A stretch of 34,763 nucleotides of DNA from the NCBI RefSeq assembly GCF_000420245.1, contig NZ_ATUO01000021.1, forward strand, positions 1-34,763, in the 5' to 3' direction. The stretch is from Psychromonas hadalis ATCC BAA-638 (GTDB taxonomy: Bacteria > Pseudomonadota > Gammaproteobacteria > Enterobacterales > Psychromonadaceae). The position numbers were made by a program, and so were the translations under genes. Below the pieces are notes generated by a model. That model did not search any database. It saw only the letters and a list, made by a program, of their open reading frames with translations, and was not told the origin of the DNA. Of the stretch, positions 27,450 through 34,763 are shown piece by piece; positions within the stretch are counted from its first letter, which is position 1; each line of letters opens with the position of its first letter.

Positions 27450-27895
27450 ATGAAATATATACTATTAATTTTATCGATATCGGTATCGGCATTCTCACCA
27501 ATTGCTAACAGTAATACCACACTACAACGGTTTTTAGCTGGATCGATGACAATGGTGTAATGCATTTTACCAACAAAAGACCCAAAGAAAGCGTTGTTGC
27601 TGCTGAGTTCTTAACAACGATTGATATCGAAGTCGTCAACGTGCCAGACGCGCCACGTATGAATACTCAACCTGATCAACTTCCTGCTGTTGCCCAAAAT
27701 GTACGTTCAATTGCAGAGAAAGATTGGACCTATAAAGAGCTTTCTCCAACCTGTCGCTGGATTGCAAAACGTATCTCATTACTTGAAAATATGATTGAAC
27801 AAAATTTAGATGTCTATGATGAAATTTTCCGTCAAGAGTTAAGCAAACGTCAGAAAGATTGGAATTCACAAAGTTGTTTCGCGGGTATTAGTTAA
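27450..27895 (+). pseudogene. Secreted DUF4124-type protein, frame-shifted after the signal peptide
   Basis: ATG at 27450 starts a clear signal peptide (MKYILLILSISVSAFSPIANS) that runs into a stop at 27560 in its own frame. From about 27530 the -1 frame continues as SWIDDNGVMHFTNKRPKES, the typical DUF4124 opening seen in small periplasmic proteins, and stays open to 27895. The full product would be about 148 residues with two Cys in the C-terminal part. The break falls on CGGTTTTTAGC; one extra T restores a single ORF. Mutation, sequencing error or ribosomal slippage at G-TTT-TTA are possible. A good terminator follows. Confidence 0.75.
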
Positions 27896-27918
27896 CCACT
27901 AAAAACAAAATTAATTTT

Positions 27919-27953
27919 AAAAAGCGAAGCTGAACATCCGCTTCGCTTTTTGC
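27919..27953. terminator. Rho-independent terminator
   Basis: AAAAAGCGAAG and CTTCGCTTTTT form an 11-pair stem around an 11-base loop; T-runs on both strands would let it work in either direction. Confidence 0.9.
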
Positions 27954-28024
27954 GTTTTAGAGGATATAAAAACTTCATTTTTCTTCGTGCTTTCGTGGTG
28001 AATTGTGTTTTAGATTACTATTTA

Positions 28025-28051
28025 CTGATTTTGCACTTTCAATGATAACGG
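28025..28051 (+). repeat. Solitary end of the 222-bp element family
   Basis: Matches 15313-15340 with one missing base and one substitution (core TTTTGCACTTTCAATGATAACGG shortened here to positions 28029-28051). No partner end was found within a few hundred bases, so it is either a remnant or a shared promoter sequence. Confidence 0.6.
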
Positions 28052-28058
28052 GTATACT
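28031..28058 (+). promoter_or_regulatory. Candidate queA promoter
   Basis: TTGCAC (28031-28036), 16 bases, TATACT (28053-28058), 34 bp ahead of the queA ATG. The -35 and spacer belong to the repeat end and the -10 spans its junction, exactly as ahead of yebG. Confidence 0.65.
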
Positions 28059-28092
28059 CTCGCTTTATTTTTGCGTTTGCGGATCCTACACA

Positions 28093-29148
28093 ATGAAAGT
28101 CTCTGATTTCTCTTTTAAATTACCTGAATCATTAATTGCTCGTTACCCAAAAACTGAGCGCAGTGGTAGCCGTTTACTCTCTTTAAATGGACTTTCTGGT
28201 GAGATAAATCATCTGCAGTTTCCTGATGTTATTAATCTAATCAATAAAGATGATCTGGTGATCTTTAATGATACACGGGTTATTCCTGCACGCATGTTTG
28301 GCGAAAAAGAGACCGGCGGTAAAATTGAGGTGTTAGTTGAACGTGTGTTAGACGAAAAGAGCTTTCTCGCTCATGTACGTAGTTCTAAATCCCCCAAACC
28401 GGGTTGTAAATTACGTTTAGAAAATAGCGTCGATGCGGTAATGGTACAACGTAAAGGGCCTCTGTTTGAAATACACCTCGAAGGTCAACAATCGGTGTTA
28501 GAGGTTCTAGATAGTATCGGCCATATGCCACTGCCTCCTTATATTGATAGGCCCGATGAAGAGGCAGATAAGGAGCGTTACCAAACTGTTTATAATAAAA
28601 ATCCGGGCGCGGTTGCAGCGCCCACAGCAGGGTTACATTTTGATCAAATGATTTTAGACAAGTTAACCCATAAAGGGGTCGATTTTGCCTTTGTCACATT
28701 GCATGTGGGTGCGGGGACTTTTCAACCGGTAAAAGTAGATAATATACTCGATCATCATATGCACAGTGAACTCGCAGACGTTTCCCAAGAAGTCATTGAT
28801 AAAATCATCGCAACCAAAGCAAAAGGGGGGCGTATCATTGCGGTTGGCACAACATCCGTTCGCTCGATTGAAAGTGCCGCCCATGCGACGCTCGCGAAAG
28901 GCAAGGCACTGACTCCCTATTTAGCGGAGACTGATATCTTTATCTATCCCGGTTACAAATTTCAATTGATAGATGCAATGATAACCAACTTTCATCTTTC
29001 TGAATCAACACTGTTGATGTTAGTCAGTGCTTTTTCAGGCAAAGAGAACATCGACAACGCTTATCACGTTGCAATACAAGAAAAATACCGTTTCTTTAGT
29101 TACGGTGACGCGATGTTTTTAACCAACCGCAACACAACCAATCAATAA
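28093..29148 (+). CDS. queA: S-adenosylmethionine:tRNA ribosyltransferase-isomerase
   Basis: Moves the ribosyl group of SAM onto preQ1 in tRNA to give epoxyqueuosine, the penultimate queuosine step. The 351-residue product starts [19 protein letters not shown] and has the family stretches [16 protein letters not shown] (about 55-70), GHMPLPPYI (about 144-152), YQTVY...[13 protein letters not shown] (about 163-183), [11 protein letters not shown] and [11 protein letters not shown]. The frame is open for 30 more codons upstream, but that part covers the promoter and has no family similarity. It is followed by tgt, which acts earlier in the same pathway, after a repeat element of 274 bp. Confidence 0.96.
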   Translation: MKVSDFSFKLPESLIARYPKTERSGSRLLSLNGLSGEINHLQFPDVINLINKDDLVIFNDTRVIPARMFGEKETGGKIEVLVERVLDEKSFLAHVRSSKSPKPGCKLRLENSVDAVMVQRKGPLFEIHLEGQQSVLEVLDSIGHMPLPPYIDRPDEEADKERYQTVYNKNPGAVAAPTAGLHFDQMILDKLTHKGVDFAFVTLHVGAGTFQPVKVDNILDHHMHSELADVSQEVIDKIIATKAKGGRIIAVGTTSVRSIESAAHATLAKGKALTPYLAETDIFIYPGYKFQLIDAMITNFHLSESTLLMLVSAFSGKENIDNAYHVAIQEKYRFFSYGDAMFLTNRNTTNQ

Positions 29149-29156
29149 TGATTTTT

Positions 29157-29430
29157 GTAACTACTCAGTACCCCATGAAATTGAGGTGCTTTTATATAAA
29201 ATAGATTGTAAATGCTCAGGGCTAAGCCATTTATGTCTAATTCAAGGCGAAAAAGCGCAGTTTAGGAATCGTTACAAAATAACTTGCGATAAATTGTTTC
29301 CAAAAAGCCTTAAATAACTGGCTATTTTAAAAACAAAATCGTAAGTAATTTTGAAGCCGATCTTTAGTGGTTTAAATGAGCATTTTTCAACGAAGAAATA
29401 GGCTTAAATGGCAACGGCCTGAGTAGTTAC
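29157..29430 (-). repeat. GTAACTACTCAG-family element, copy B (between queA and tgt), interrupted
   Basis: Perfect 12-bp terminal inverted repeats, GTAACTACTCAG (29157-29168) and CTGAGTAGTTAC (29419-29430). The element is inverted relative to copies A and C. It spans 274 bp because a 97-bp element plus a 5-bp duplication sits inside; the remaining 172 bp align with copy A (174 bp). It starts eight bases after the queA stop and ends 55 bp before tgt. Confidence 0.9.
29266..29362 (-). repeat. 97-bp hairpin MITE, copy 2, nested in copy B
   Basis: Reverse-strand copy of the element at 23678-23774, no gaps, 15 mismatches by eye. It is flanked by TTTAG at 29261-29265 and 29363-29367, a perfect 5-bp target duplication. 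Copy A of the host repeat has only one such site (CTAAA at 26384-26388). The first 23 bases at each end pair at about 16 positions and the inner sequence continues the hairpin. Confidence 0.92.
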
Positions 29431-29482
29431 TAATTTTTAACAACAATGACACAAGTCGGACTGTCTTTCTGACTGAGGATAA

Positions 29483-30619
<1,137 letters not shown>

Positions 30620-30660
30620 TAATAAATAAAAATATTTTAATCTTAATAAGGGATATGTAA

Positions 30661-30996
30661 ATGAGTCTTTTCATTTCACAAGCACATGCAGTAACTGAAT
30701 TAGCACCAGAGCAAGGTGGTTTTTCTTTCATTTTTATGATGGTTATTTTCGCAGGTATTTTCTACTTCATGATTTATCGCCCACAAGCGCGTCGTACTAA
30801 AGAGCATAAAGGCTTAATGGAAAGCATGAGCAAAGGTGACGAAGTGTTAACATCGGGTGGTCTAATTGGTCGCATCGTTAAAATCAGCGAAGAGAATGAT
30901 TACCTGCAAATCGAACTAAACGAAAACAATGTGATTTCACTGAAAAAGGATTTTATCAGTGCTGTGTTACCAAAAGGTACACTGAAATCTATCTAG
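30661..30996 (+). CDS. yajC: Sec translocase accessory protein YajC
   Basis: Small inner-membrane protein that associates with SecDF and the SecYEG translocon. The 111-residue product has one membrane segment (about residues 19-40, GFSFIFMMVIFAGIFYFMIY) followed by the conserved RPQARRTKEHKGLMESM and a beta-rich cytosolic domain (GDEVLTSGGLIGRIVKI). It starts 41 bp after tgt; AAGGGATATG provides the ribosome site. Confidence 0.95.
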   Translation: MSLFISQAHAVTELAPEQGGFSFIFMMVIFAGIFYFMIYRPQARRTKEHKGLMESMSKGDEVLTSGGLIGRIVKISEENDYLQIELNENNVISLKKDFISAVLPKGTLKSI

Positions 30997-31002
30997 AAAA
31001 TG

Positions 31003-31032
31003 AAGCGAAATCGACAACGGTTTCGCTTTTTT
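31003..31032 (+). terminator. Hairpin with T-run between yajC and secD
   Basis: AAGCGAAA and TTTCGCTT form an 8-pair stem with a 10-base loop, followed by TTTTTTG. Placed inside a conserved operon, it probably works as a partial terminator that lowers secDF relative to yajC. Confidence 0.75.
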
Positions 31033-31084
31033 GTTTATGTCAATTAACGATCTAATTGGCAATACATGCATAAAGGATTGTATT

Positions 31085-32947
31085 GTGTTAAATAAATACC
31101 CTATGTGGAAGTATCTACTGCTTAGCTTTGTTGTGCTAATCAGTCTACTTTACGCAGCACCAAACCTATATGGTGAAGATCCCGCTATTCAAATCTCCGC
31201 TACCCGTGGCGCAAACGTTAAACTTGTTACCCTTGAAAAAGTGGAAGCATTATTAATCCAAGCCAACATTACTCCTAAGAGCACCGTACTTGAAAATGGT
31301 CAGATATTAATTCGTCTTACCTCAAGTGAAGACCAACTTATTGCTCGTGAAATCATTGATGAGCAATTAGGTGATGGTTTTGTTAATGCACTTAATTTTG
31401 CACCTGCAACCCCAGCATGGCTGGCCGCAATTGGCGGTACACCGCTTAAACTCGGTTTAGACTTACGTGGTGGTGTGCACTTCTTAATGGAAGTGGACAT
31501 GGATGAAGCGGTTGCTAAAGCACAAGAGCAGATGGTACAAGATTTCCGCTCTGAACTGCGTGAACAGAAGATCCGTTTTCGTGGTATCCGTAAAGCAAAC
31601 ACTGAAACAGGTGTTATTTTACGCTTTAAAGATGAAGTAATACTTGATGAAGCGATTGCCCACTTAAAACCAATTAATCCTGGTTTACAGTTTGTTGATA
31701 GTGAAACAAATAATGAATTTGTGTTAACTATTTCTATGACAGATGAAAAAATAAAAGCGATCAAAGAAGATGCACTGCAACAAAACCTAAGCATTTTGCG
31801 TAATCGTGTTAATGAACTAGGTGTCGCAGAGCCACTGGTTCAACGCCAAGGCTCAGACCGTATTGTGGTAGAGCTACCGGGTGTACAAGATACTGCCCGT
31901 GCTAAAGAAATTTTAGGTGCAACGGCGACGTTAGAGTTTCACCCTGTTGATTCTGTCACTGATATCAATGATGCACTTGCTGGTCGTTTACCCTCTTCAA
32001 GTATTATCTACCGAGAGCGTAACGGTCGTCCTGTTGTTGTCAAAAAGAAAATTATCTTAACAGGTAATCATATCGTTGATGCGCAATCGAGTATGGATGA
32101 GTTTGGTCGCCCACAGGTTAGTATTTCACTTGACGCAAAAGGTGGCAGTAAAATGTCGCGTTTTACCAAAAATAACATTGGTAAACCGATGGCAACTCTG
32201 TTTATTGAATACCTGCCAACGGGTAAAAAGAAAGCGAACGGTAAAGCTGAGATTGCAAAACGTGAAGAGATTGCTAACGTAGCAACGATTCAAGCACAAC
32301 TCGGTCGAAGTTTTCGTATTACCGGTCTTGATAACGCAGCTGAAGCACATAATTTAGCACTGTTATTACGTGCAGGTGCATTGATTGCTCCGATTCAAAT
32401 TATAGAAGAGCGTACTATCGGGCCAAGCCTTGGTAAACAAAACATCGATAACGGTATTAAAGCGATGACTTACGGCATGTTAGCCGTAGTGTTATTTATG
32501 TTCATCTATTATCGTAAATTTGGTGCGGTCGCTAACATAGCATTGTTGTTAAATATCGTGATGATCATTGGTTTCATGTCAATGATTCCAGGTGCAACGT
32601 TAACCTTACCCGGTATTGCCGGTATCGTATTAACGGTGGGCATGGCAGTGGATGCCAATGTATTGATATTTGAGCGTATTCGAGAAGAACTACGCGCAGG
32701 AAAATCAATACAACGTGCCATTAATGAAGGTTATGCAAATGCATTTTCAACCATTGCGGATGCTAATATCACCACGTTAATTACCGCTATTATTCTCTTT
32801 GCAGTGGGTACTGGTCCAATTAAAGGTTTTGCAGTCACACTAATGATAGGCATTGCAACGTCAATGTTCACCTCTATCTTTGGTACACGTGCTATTGTGA
32901 ATGCCCTATGGGGTGGCCGTAATGATATTAAGAAACTGTCAATTTAA
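31085..32947 (+). CDS. secD: Protein translocase subunit SecD
   Basis: Proton-driven RND-type subunit that pulls exported proteins through SecYEG on the periplasmic side. The 620-residue product (E. coli 615) has an N-terminal membrane segment (about 8-26), a large periplasmic domain starting GEDPAIQI, the conserved [15 protein letters not shown] (about 121-135), [16 protein letters not shown], and five C-terminal membrane segments from about 455 ([13 protein letters not shown]), with [18 protein letters not shown]. The start is a GTG at 31085, aligned with MLNRYPLWKY of E. coli and preceded by AAAGGATT; the frame stays open 18 codons upstream into the terminator. Confidence 0.96.
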   Translation: MLNKYPMWKYLLLSFVVLISLLYAAPNLYGEDPAIQISATRGANVKLVTLEKVEALLIQANITPKSTVLENGQILIRLTSSEDQLIAREIIDEQLGDGFVNALNFAPATPAWLAAIGGTPLKLGLDLRGGVHFLMEVDMDEAVAKAQEQMVQDFRSELREQKIRFRGIRKANTETGVILRFKDEVILDEAIAHLKPINPGLQFVDSETNNEFVLTISMTDEKIKAIKEDALQQNLSILRNRVNELGVAEPLVQRQGSDRIVVELPGVQDTARAKEILGATATLEFHPVDSVTDINDALAGRLPSSSIIYRERNGRPVVVKKKIILTGNHIVDAQSSMDEFGRPQVSISLDAKGGSKMSRFTKNNIGKPMATLFIEYLPTGKKKANGKAEIAKREEIANVATIQAQLGRSFRITGLDNAAEAHNLALLLRAGALIAPIQIIEERTIGPSLGKQNIDNGIKAMTYGMLAVVLFMFIYYRKFGAVANIALLLNIVMIIGFMSMIPGATLTLPGIAGIVLTVGMAVDANVLIFERIREELRAGKSIQRAINEGYANAFSTIADANITTLITAIILFAVGTGPIKGFAVTLMIGIATSMFTSIFGTRAIVNALWGGRNDIKKLSI

Positions 32948-32967
32948 AGGCAATTTAAGGATAAATT

Positions 32968-33915
32968 ATGTTGGAACTATTTAAAGCGAAAAATACCATT
33001 CGCTTTATGAAATATTCAAAGCCTGCAACATGGCTTTCAGCGCTATTGATTATCGCCTCTATTGCAAGCTTAAGCATCAATTGGATAAATTGGGGTCTTG
33101 ATTTTACTGGCGGTACATTAATTGAAGTGGGATTTGAACAACCTGCGGTGTTACCTGATGTGCGTGAAACACTTGCCGAAGCTAGTTTCTCTGGTGCGAT
33201 TGTGCAACATTTTGGCAGTAGCCGTGAGGTGATGATTCGTATTGCACCACAAGATGGTGTGAAAGGGGTTGTCATTGGTACACAAATTTTAGAAGCACTG
33301 CAAGCTGCTGACTACGGCAAGGTAGATATGCGCCGTATTGAGTTTGTTGGTCCTAATGTCGGTGAAGAGCTTGCAGAAGATGGTGGTCTAGCCATTATTA
33401 TCGCGCTAATTTGTATCATGATTTATGTGAGTGCCCGATTTGAGTGGCGTTTAGCAACGGGCTCTGTACTTGCATTAGCACACGATATCATTCTAACGCT
33501 GGGAGTGTTTTCATTCTTCCAAATTGAGTTTGATCTCACTGTTTTAGCCGCGTTAATGGCGGTTGTGGGTTATTCACTCAATGACACTATCGTTGTCTTT
33601 GACCGTATTCGGGAAAACTTCCGTTTAATGGCAACAGCAACACCTGATGAAGTGGTTGATAAATCGTTAACACAAACGTTAACACGTACCATGATCACCT
33701 CAGGCACGACCATTTTTGTACTCGCGTCACTGTTTATTGTTGGTGGTGCTTTGATACATGGTTTTGCAACCGCACTGTTAATTGGTGTTGTGGTCGGTAC
33801 CTATTCTTCAATTTATGTGGCAAGTTCATTGGCGGTTAAATTAGGCATTAATCGCGATCACATGATTCCAGAAGTGGTTGAAAAAGAGGGCGCAGATCAA
33901 GATGCGCTGATGTAA
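32968..33915 (+). CDS. secF: Protein translocase subunit SecF
   Basis: Forms the SecDF complex with SecD. The 315-residue product (E. coli 323) has an N-terminal membrane segment (about 20-40), the conserved WGLDFTGGTLIEVGF (about 45-59), a short periplasmic domain, VGPNVGEELAEDG (about 127-139) and five C-terminal membrane segments including GYSLNDTIVVFDRIRENFR. It begins 20 bp after secD with TAAGGATAAA as ribosome site, so it is co-transcribed with secD. A strong terminator follows. Confidence 0.96.
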   Translation: MLELFKAKNTIRFMKYSKPATWLSALLIIASIASLSINWINWGLDFTGGTLIEVGFEQPAVLPDVRETLAEASFSGAIVQHFGSSREVMIRIAPQDGVKGVVIGTQILEALQAADYGKVDMRRIEFVGPNVGEELAEDGGLAIIIALICIMIYVSARFEWRLATGSVLALAHDIILTLGVFSFFQIEFDLTVLAALMAVVGYSLNDTIVVFDRIRENFRLMATATPDEVVDKSLTQTLTRTMITSGTTIFVLASLFIVGGALIHGFATALLIGVVVGTYSSIYVASSLAVKLGINRDHMIPEVVEKEGADQDALM

Positions 33916-33938
33916 GAAAATTAAAGTTTCTTACTCTT

Positions 33939-33973
33939 AAATGCCACCTAGTTAAGCTAAGTGGCATTTTTTT
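33939..33973 (+). terminator. Rho-independent terminator of the sec operon
   Basis: AAATGCCAC-CTAG-TTAAG-CTAA-GTGGCATTT hairpin followed by seven Ts. The T-run touches the first base of the next repeat element. Confidence 0.92.
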
Positions 33974-34035
33974 GTAACTACTCAGGTCGTTGCCATTTAA
34001 AAACACCCAAATTTAAAGGGGTGCTGAGTAGTCAC
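33974..34035 (+). repeat. GTAACTACTCAG-family element, copy C (internally deleted)
   Basis: A 62-bp element with ends GTAACTACTCAG and CTGAGTAGTCAC (11 of 12 inverted match). Its left 27 bases match copies A and B (GGTCGTTGCCATTTAA) and its right end matches the other end of copy B (CACC..AATTT..GGGGT.CTGAG); the middle of about 110 bp is missing. Both flanks are T-rich, so a target duplication cannot be called. Confidence 0.85.
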
Positions 34036-34112
34036 TTTTATCCTATCATTTGCTTTTATGGGTAAACGTATCATATTTAAGTATTAGCGCGAGCCGTTTT
34101 AGGGAGTAAAAT

Positions 34113-34463
34113 ATGACATTTGAAGAGAAGCTAAATATAGCGCATGCGGAGCTACAAGCCGTAGGTATTTGGAAGTCTAATTATAATCCCCCACTATTTG
34201 ATTTGGCGCGCCGATTAGGTTACAAAACTGCGCCACCACACTATCGTCCATTCCTGAGTAACTTTCTACGTCAAACGTTATTATTTTTTATTGTTTGGGG
34301 TGGTTTGATGTGGTTATTCAGCTGGCAGGGCAGTGTGATTAGTGGTCATATGATGTTTATGATCAGCTCATCAGTAAGCCTGCTGTTTGGTTTTATGATG
34401 GCTGTTTATTATAAGTTCAGCGCTAAGCACCATCACCTATCTAATTGGCATGATTTTAAATAA
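34113..34463 (+). CDS. Small two-TM membrane protein (DUF6404-like)
   Basis: Function unknown. The 116-residue product has a soluble N-terminal part (1-50, MTFEEKLNIAHAELQAVGIW..., with conserved-looking SNYNPPLFDLARRLGYKTAPPHY) and two membrane segments (about 57-73 and 80-103), then a His-rich tail (KHHHLSNWHDF). This layout resembles the DUF6404 proteins I recall from Vibrio and Shewanella; the family name is from memory. GGGAGTAAA provides the ribosome site. It is monocistronic. Confidence 0.8.
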   Translation: MTFEEKLNIAHAELQAVGIWKSNYNPPLFDLARRLGYKTAPPHYRPFLSNFLRQTLLFFIVWGGLMWLFSWQGSVISGHMMFMISSSVSLLFGFMMAVYYKFSAKHHHLSNWHDFK

Positions 34464-34477
34464 TCAGACTCACTAAA

Positions 34478-34596
34478 CAATACCTTCGCCAATTTTGATT
34501 TAAGTTTAAAATGGAGTTTCACACCTGTACAAATCAAACACTTACAAGTAAAAAGTTCGCCAAAATGGGTTAGTTTCCATTTTGGCGAAGGTATTG
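34478..34596 (+). repeat. CAATACC-bounded MITE-like element, copy 2
   Basis: A 119-bp element with inverted ends CAATACCTTCGCCAA and TTGGCGAAGGTATTG, flanked by ACTAAA on both sides (a perfect 6-bp duplication). Its right half holds a perfect 13-pair hairpin, TTCGCCAAAATGG (34556-34568) with CCATTTTGGCGAA (34577-34589), so the same sequence occurs three times in the element. It starts 14 bases after the stop codon of the upstream membrane protein gene. Confidence 0.88.
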
Positions 34597-34628
34597 ACTA
34601 AAGCCTGATTATTTTATTTCAGAGAGCA

Positions 34629-34763
34629 TTAGTCCTGACGTGCGGTCACTTCTAATAAGTGGTAACCGAATTGTGTTTTTACAGGGCCTTGTACTTCACT
34701 GAACGTTGATGCTAGTCCTTACGTGCAGTCACTTCTAATAGGTGGTAGTTTTTACAGGACCTT
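34629..34763 (-). pseudogene. Duplicated C-terminal tail of a PpiC-type parvulin, partial
   Basis: Reading leftward from 34718, the frame ends ASTFSEVQGPVKTQFGYHLL and EVTARQD, the classic C-terminus of a PpiC peptidyl-prolyl isomerase, with its stop at 34629-34631 and an in-frame stop upstream at 34719-34721. Bases 34712-34763 repeat the same tail (YHLLEVTARKD then a stop at 34712-34714) but lack 11 bases covering TQFG, which shifts the frame. So two copies of the tail lie in tandem and at least one is a fragment. The N-terminal part of the gene lies outside the window, and which copy belongs to it cannot be decided here. Confidence 0.75.

Noticed and set aside
27525-27545. Programmed -1 frameshifting as the firm explanation for the DUF4124 gene
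   Set aside because: The slippery heptamer is imperfect (G-TTT-TTA) and no stimulatory structure is obvious, so mutation or sequencing error is at least as likely.
31300-31794. Open frame of 164 codons antisense to secD
   Set aside because: Ser/Lys-rich sequence of the kind produced by reading a gene backwards; secD is certain here.

Overview
The window looks like core chromosome from a marine, AT-rich gammaproteobacterium. Gene order and protein character resemble Psychromonas and its relatives, but that genus is an inference from recognition, not a search. Conserved blocks include ppiB-lpxH divergent from cysS, thrS-infC-rpmI-rplT, letA-letB-rsmF, pstC-pstA-pstB-phoU and queA-tgt-yajC-secD-secF. 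No plasmid, phage or CRISPR content is visible.

Layout. Bases 1-2604 are a decay zone: a wrecked DDE transposase (minus) followed by a fadD-type acyl-CoA synthetase pseudogene (plus). Next come lpxH and ppiB (minus) and cysS (plus). A short envelope-polysaccharide block follows: wecB and wecC make UDP-ManNAc and UDP-ManNAcA, and a polyprenyl-phosphate sugar phosphotransferase starts glycan assembly. The minus-strand operon letA (two half genes)-letB-rsmF covers 9.7-15.1 kb. The SOS gene yebG leads into the translation operon thrS-infC-rpmI-rplT. A PLP aminotransferase and a class 1A dihydroorotate dehydrogenase come next, then a Pho-box-controlled phosphate uptake operon without pstS. A frame-shifted DUF4124-type secreted protein precedes the queuosine genes queA and tgt and the Sec accessory genes yajC, secD and secF. 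The window closes with a small two-TM protein and a duplicated, damaged ppiC tail.

The least expected content is non-coding. At least four families of short inverted-repeat elements (MITE-like) sit in the intergenic gaps. (1) A 97-bp hairpin element has two copies with 5-bp target duplications; one copy is nested inside another repeat whose intact relative in this window shows the empty site. (2) A GTAACTACTCAG-bounded family has three copies. (3) A CAATACC-bounded family has two copies with target duplications. (4) A 222-bp element lies between letA and yebG; its ends carry outward-facing promoter-like sequences, and a solitary copy of one end appears to form the queA promoter. Most copies start within about 20 bp after a stop codon, and two unrelated elements separate genes of the pst operon. 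Other points of note are an apparent AUA start codon for infC, the split letA, and a class 1A PyrD in a gammaproteobacterium.
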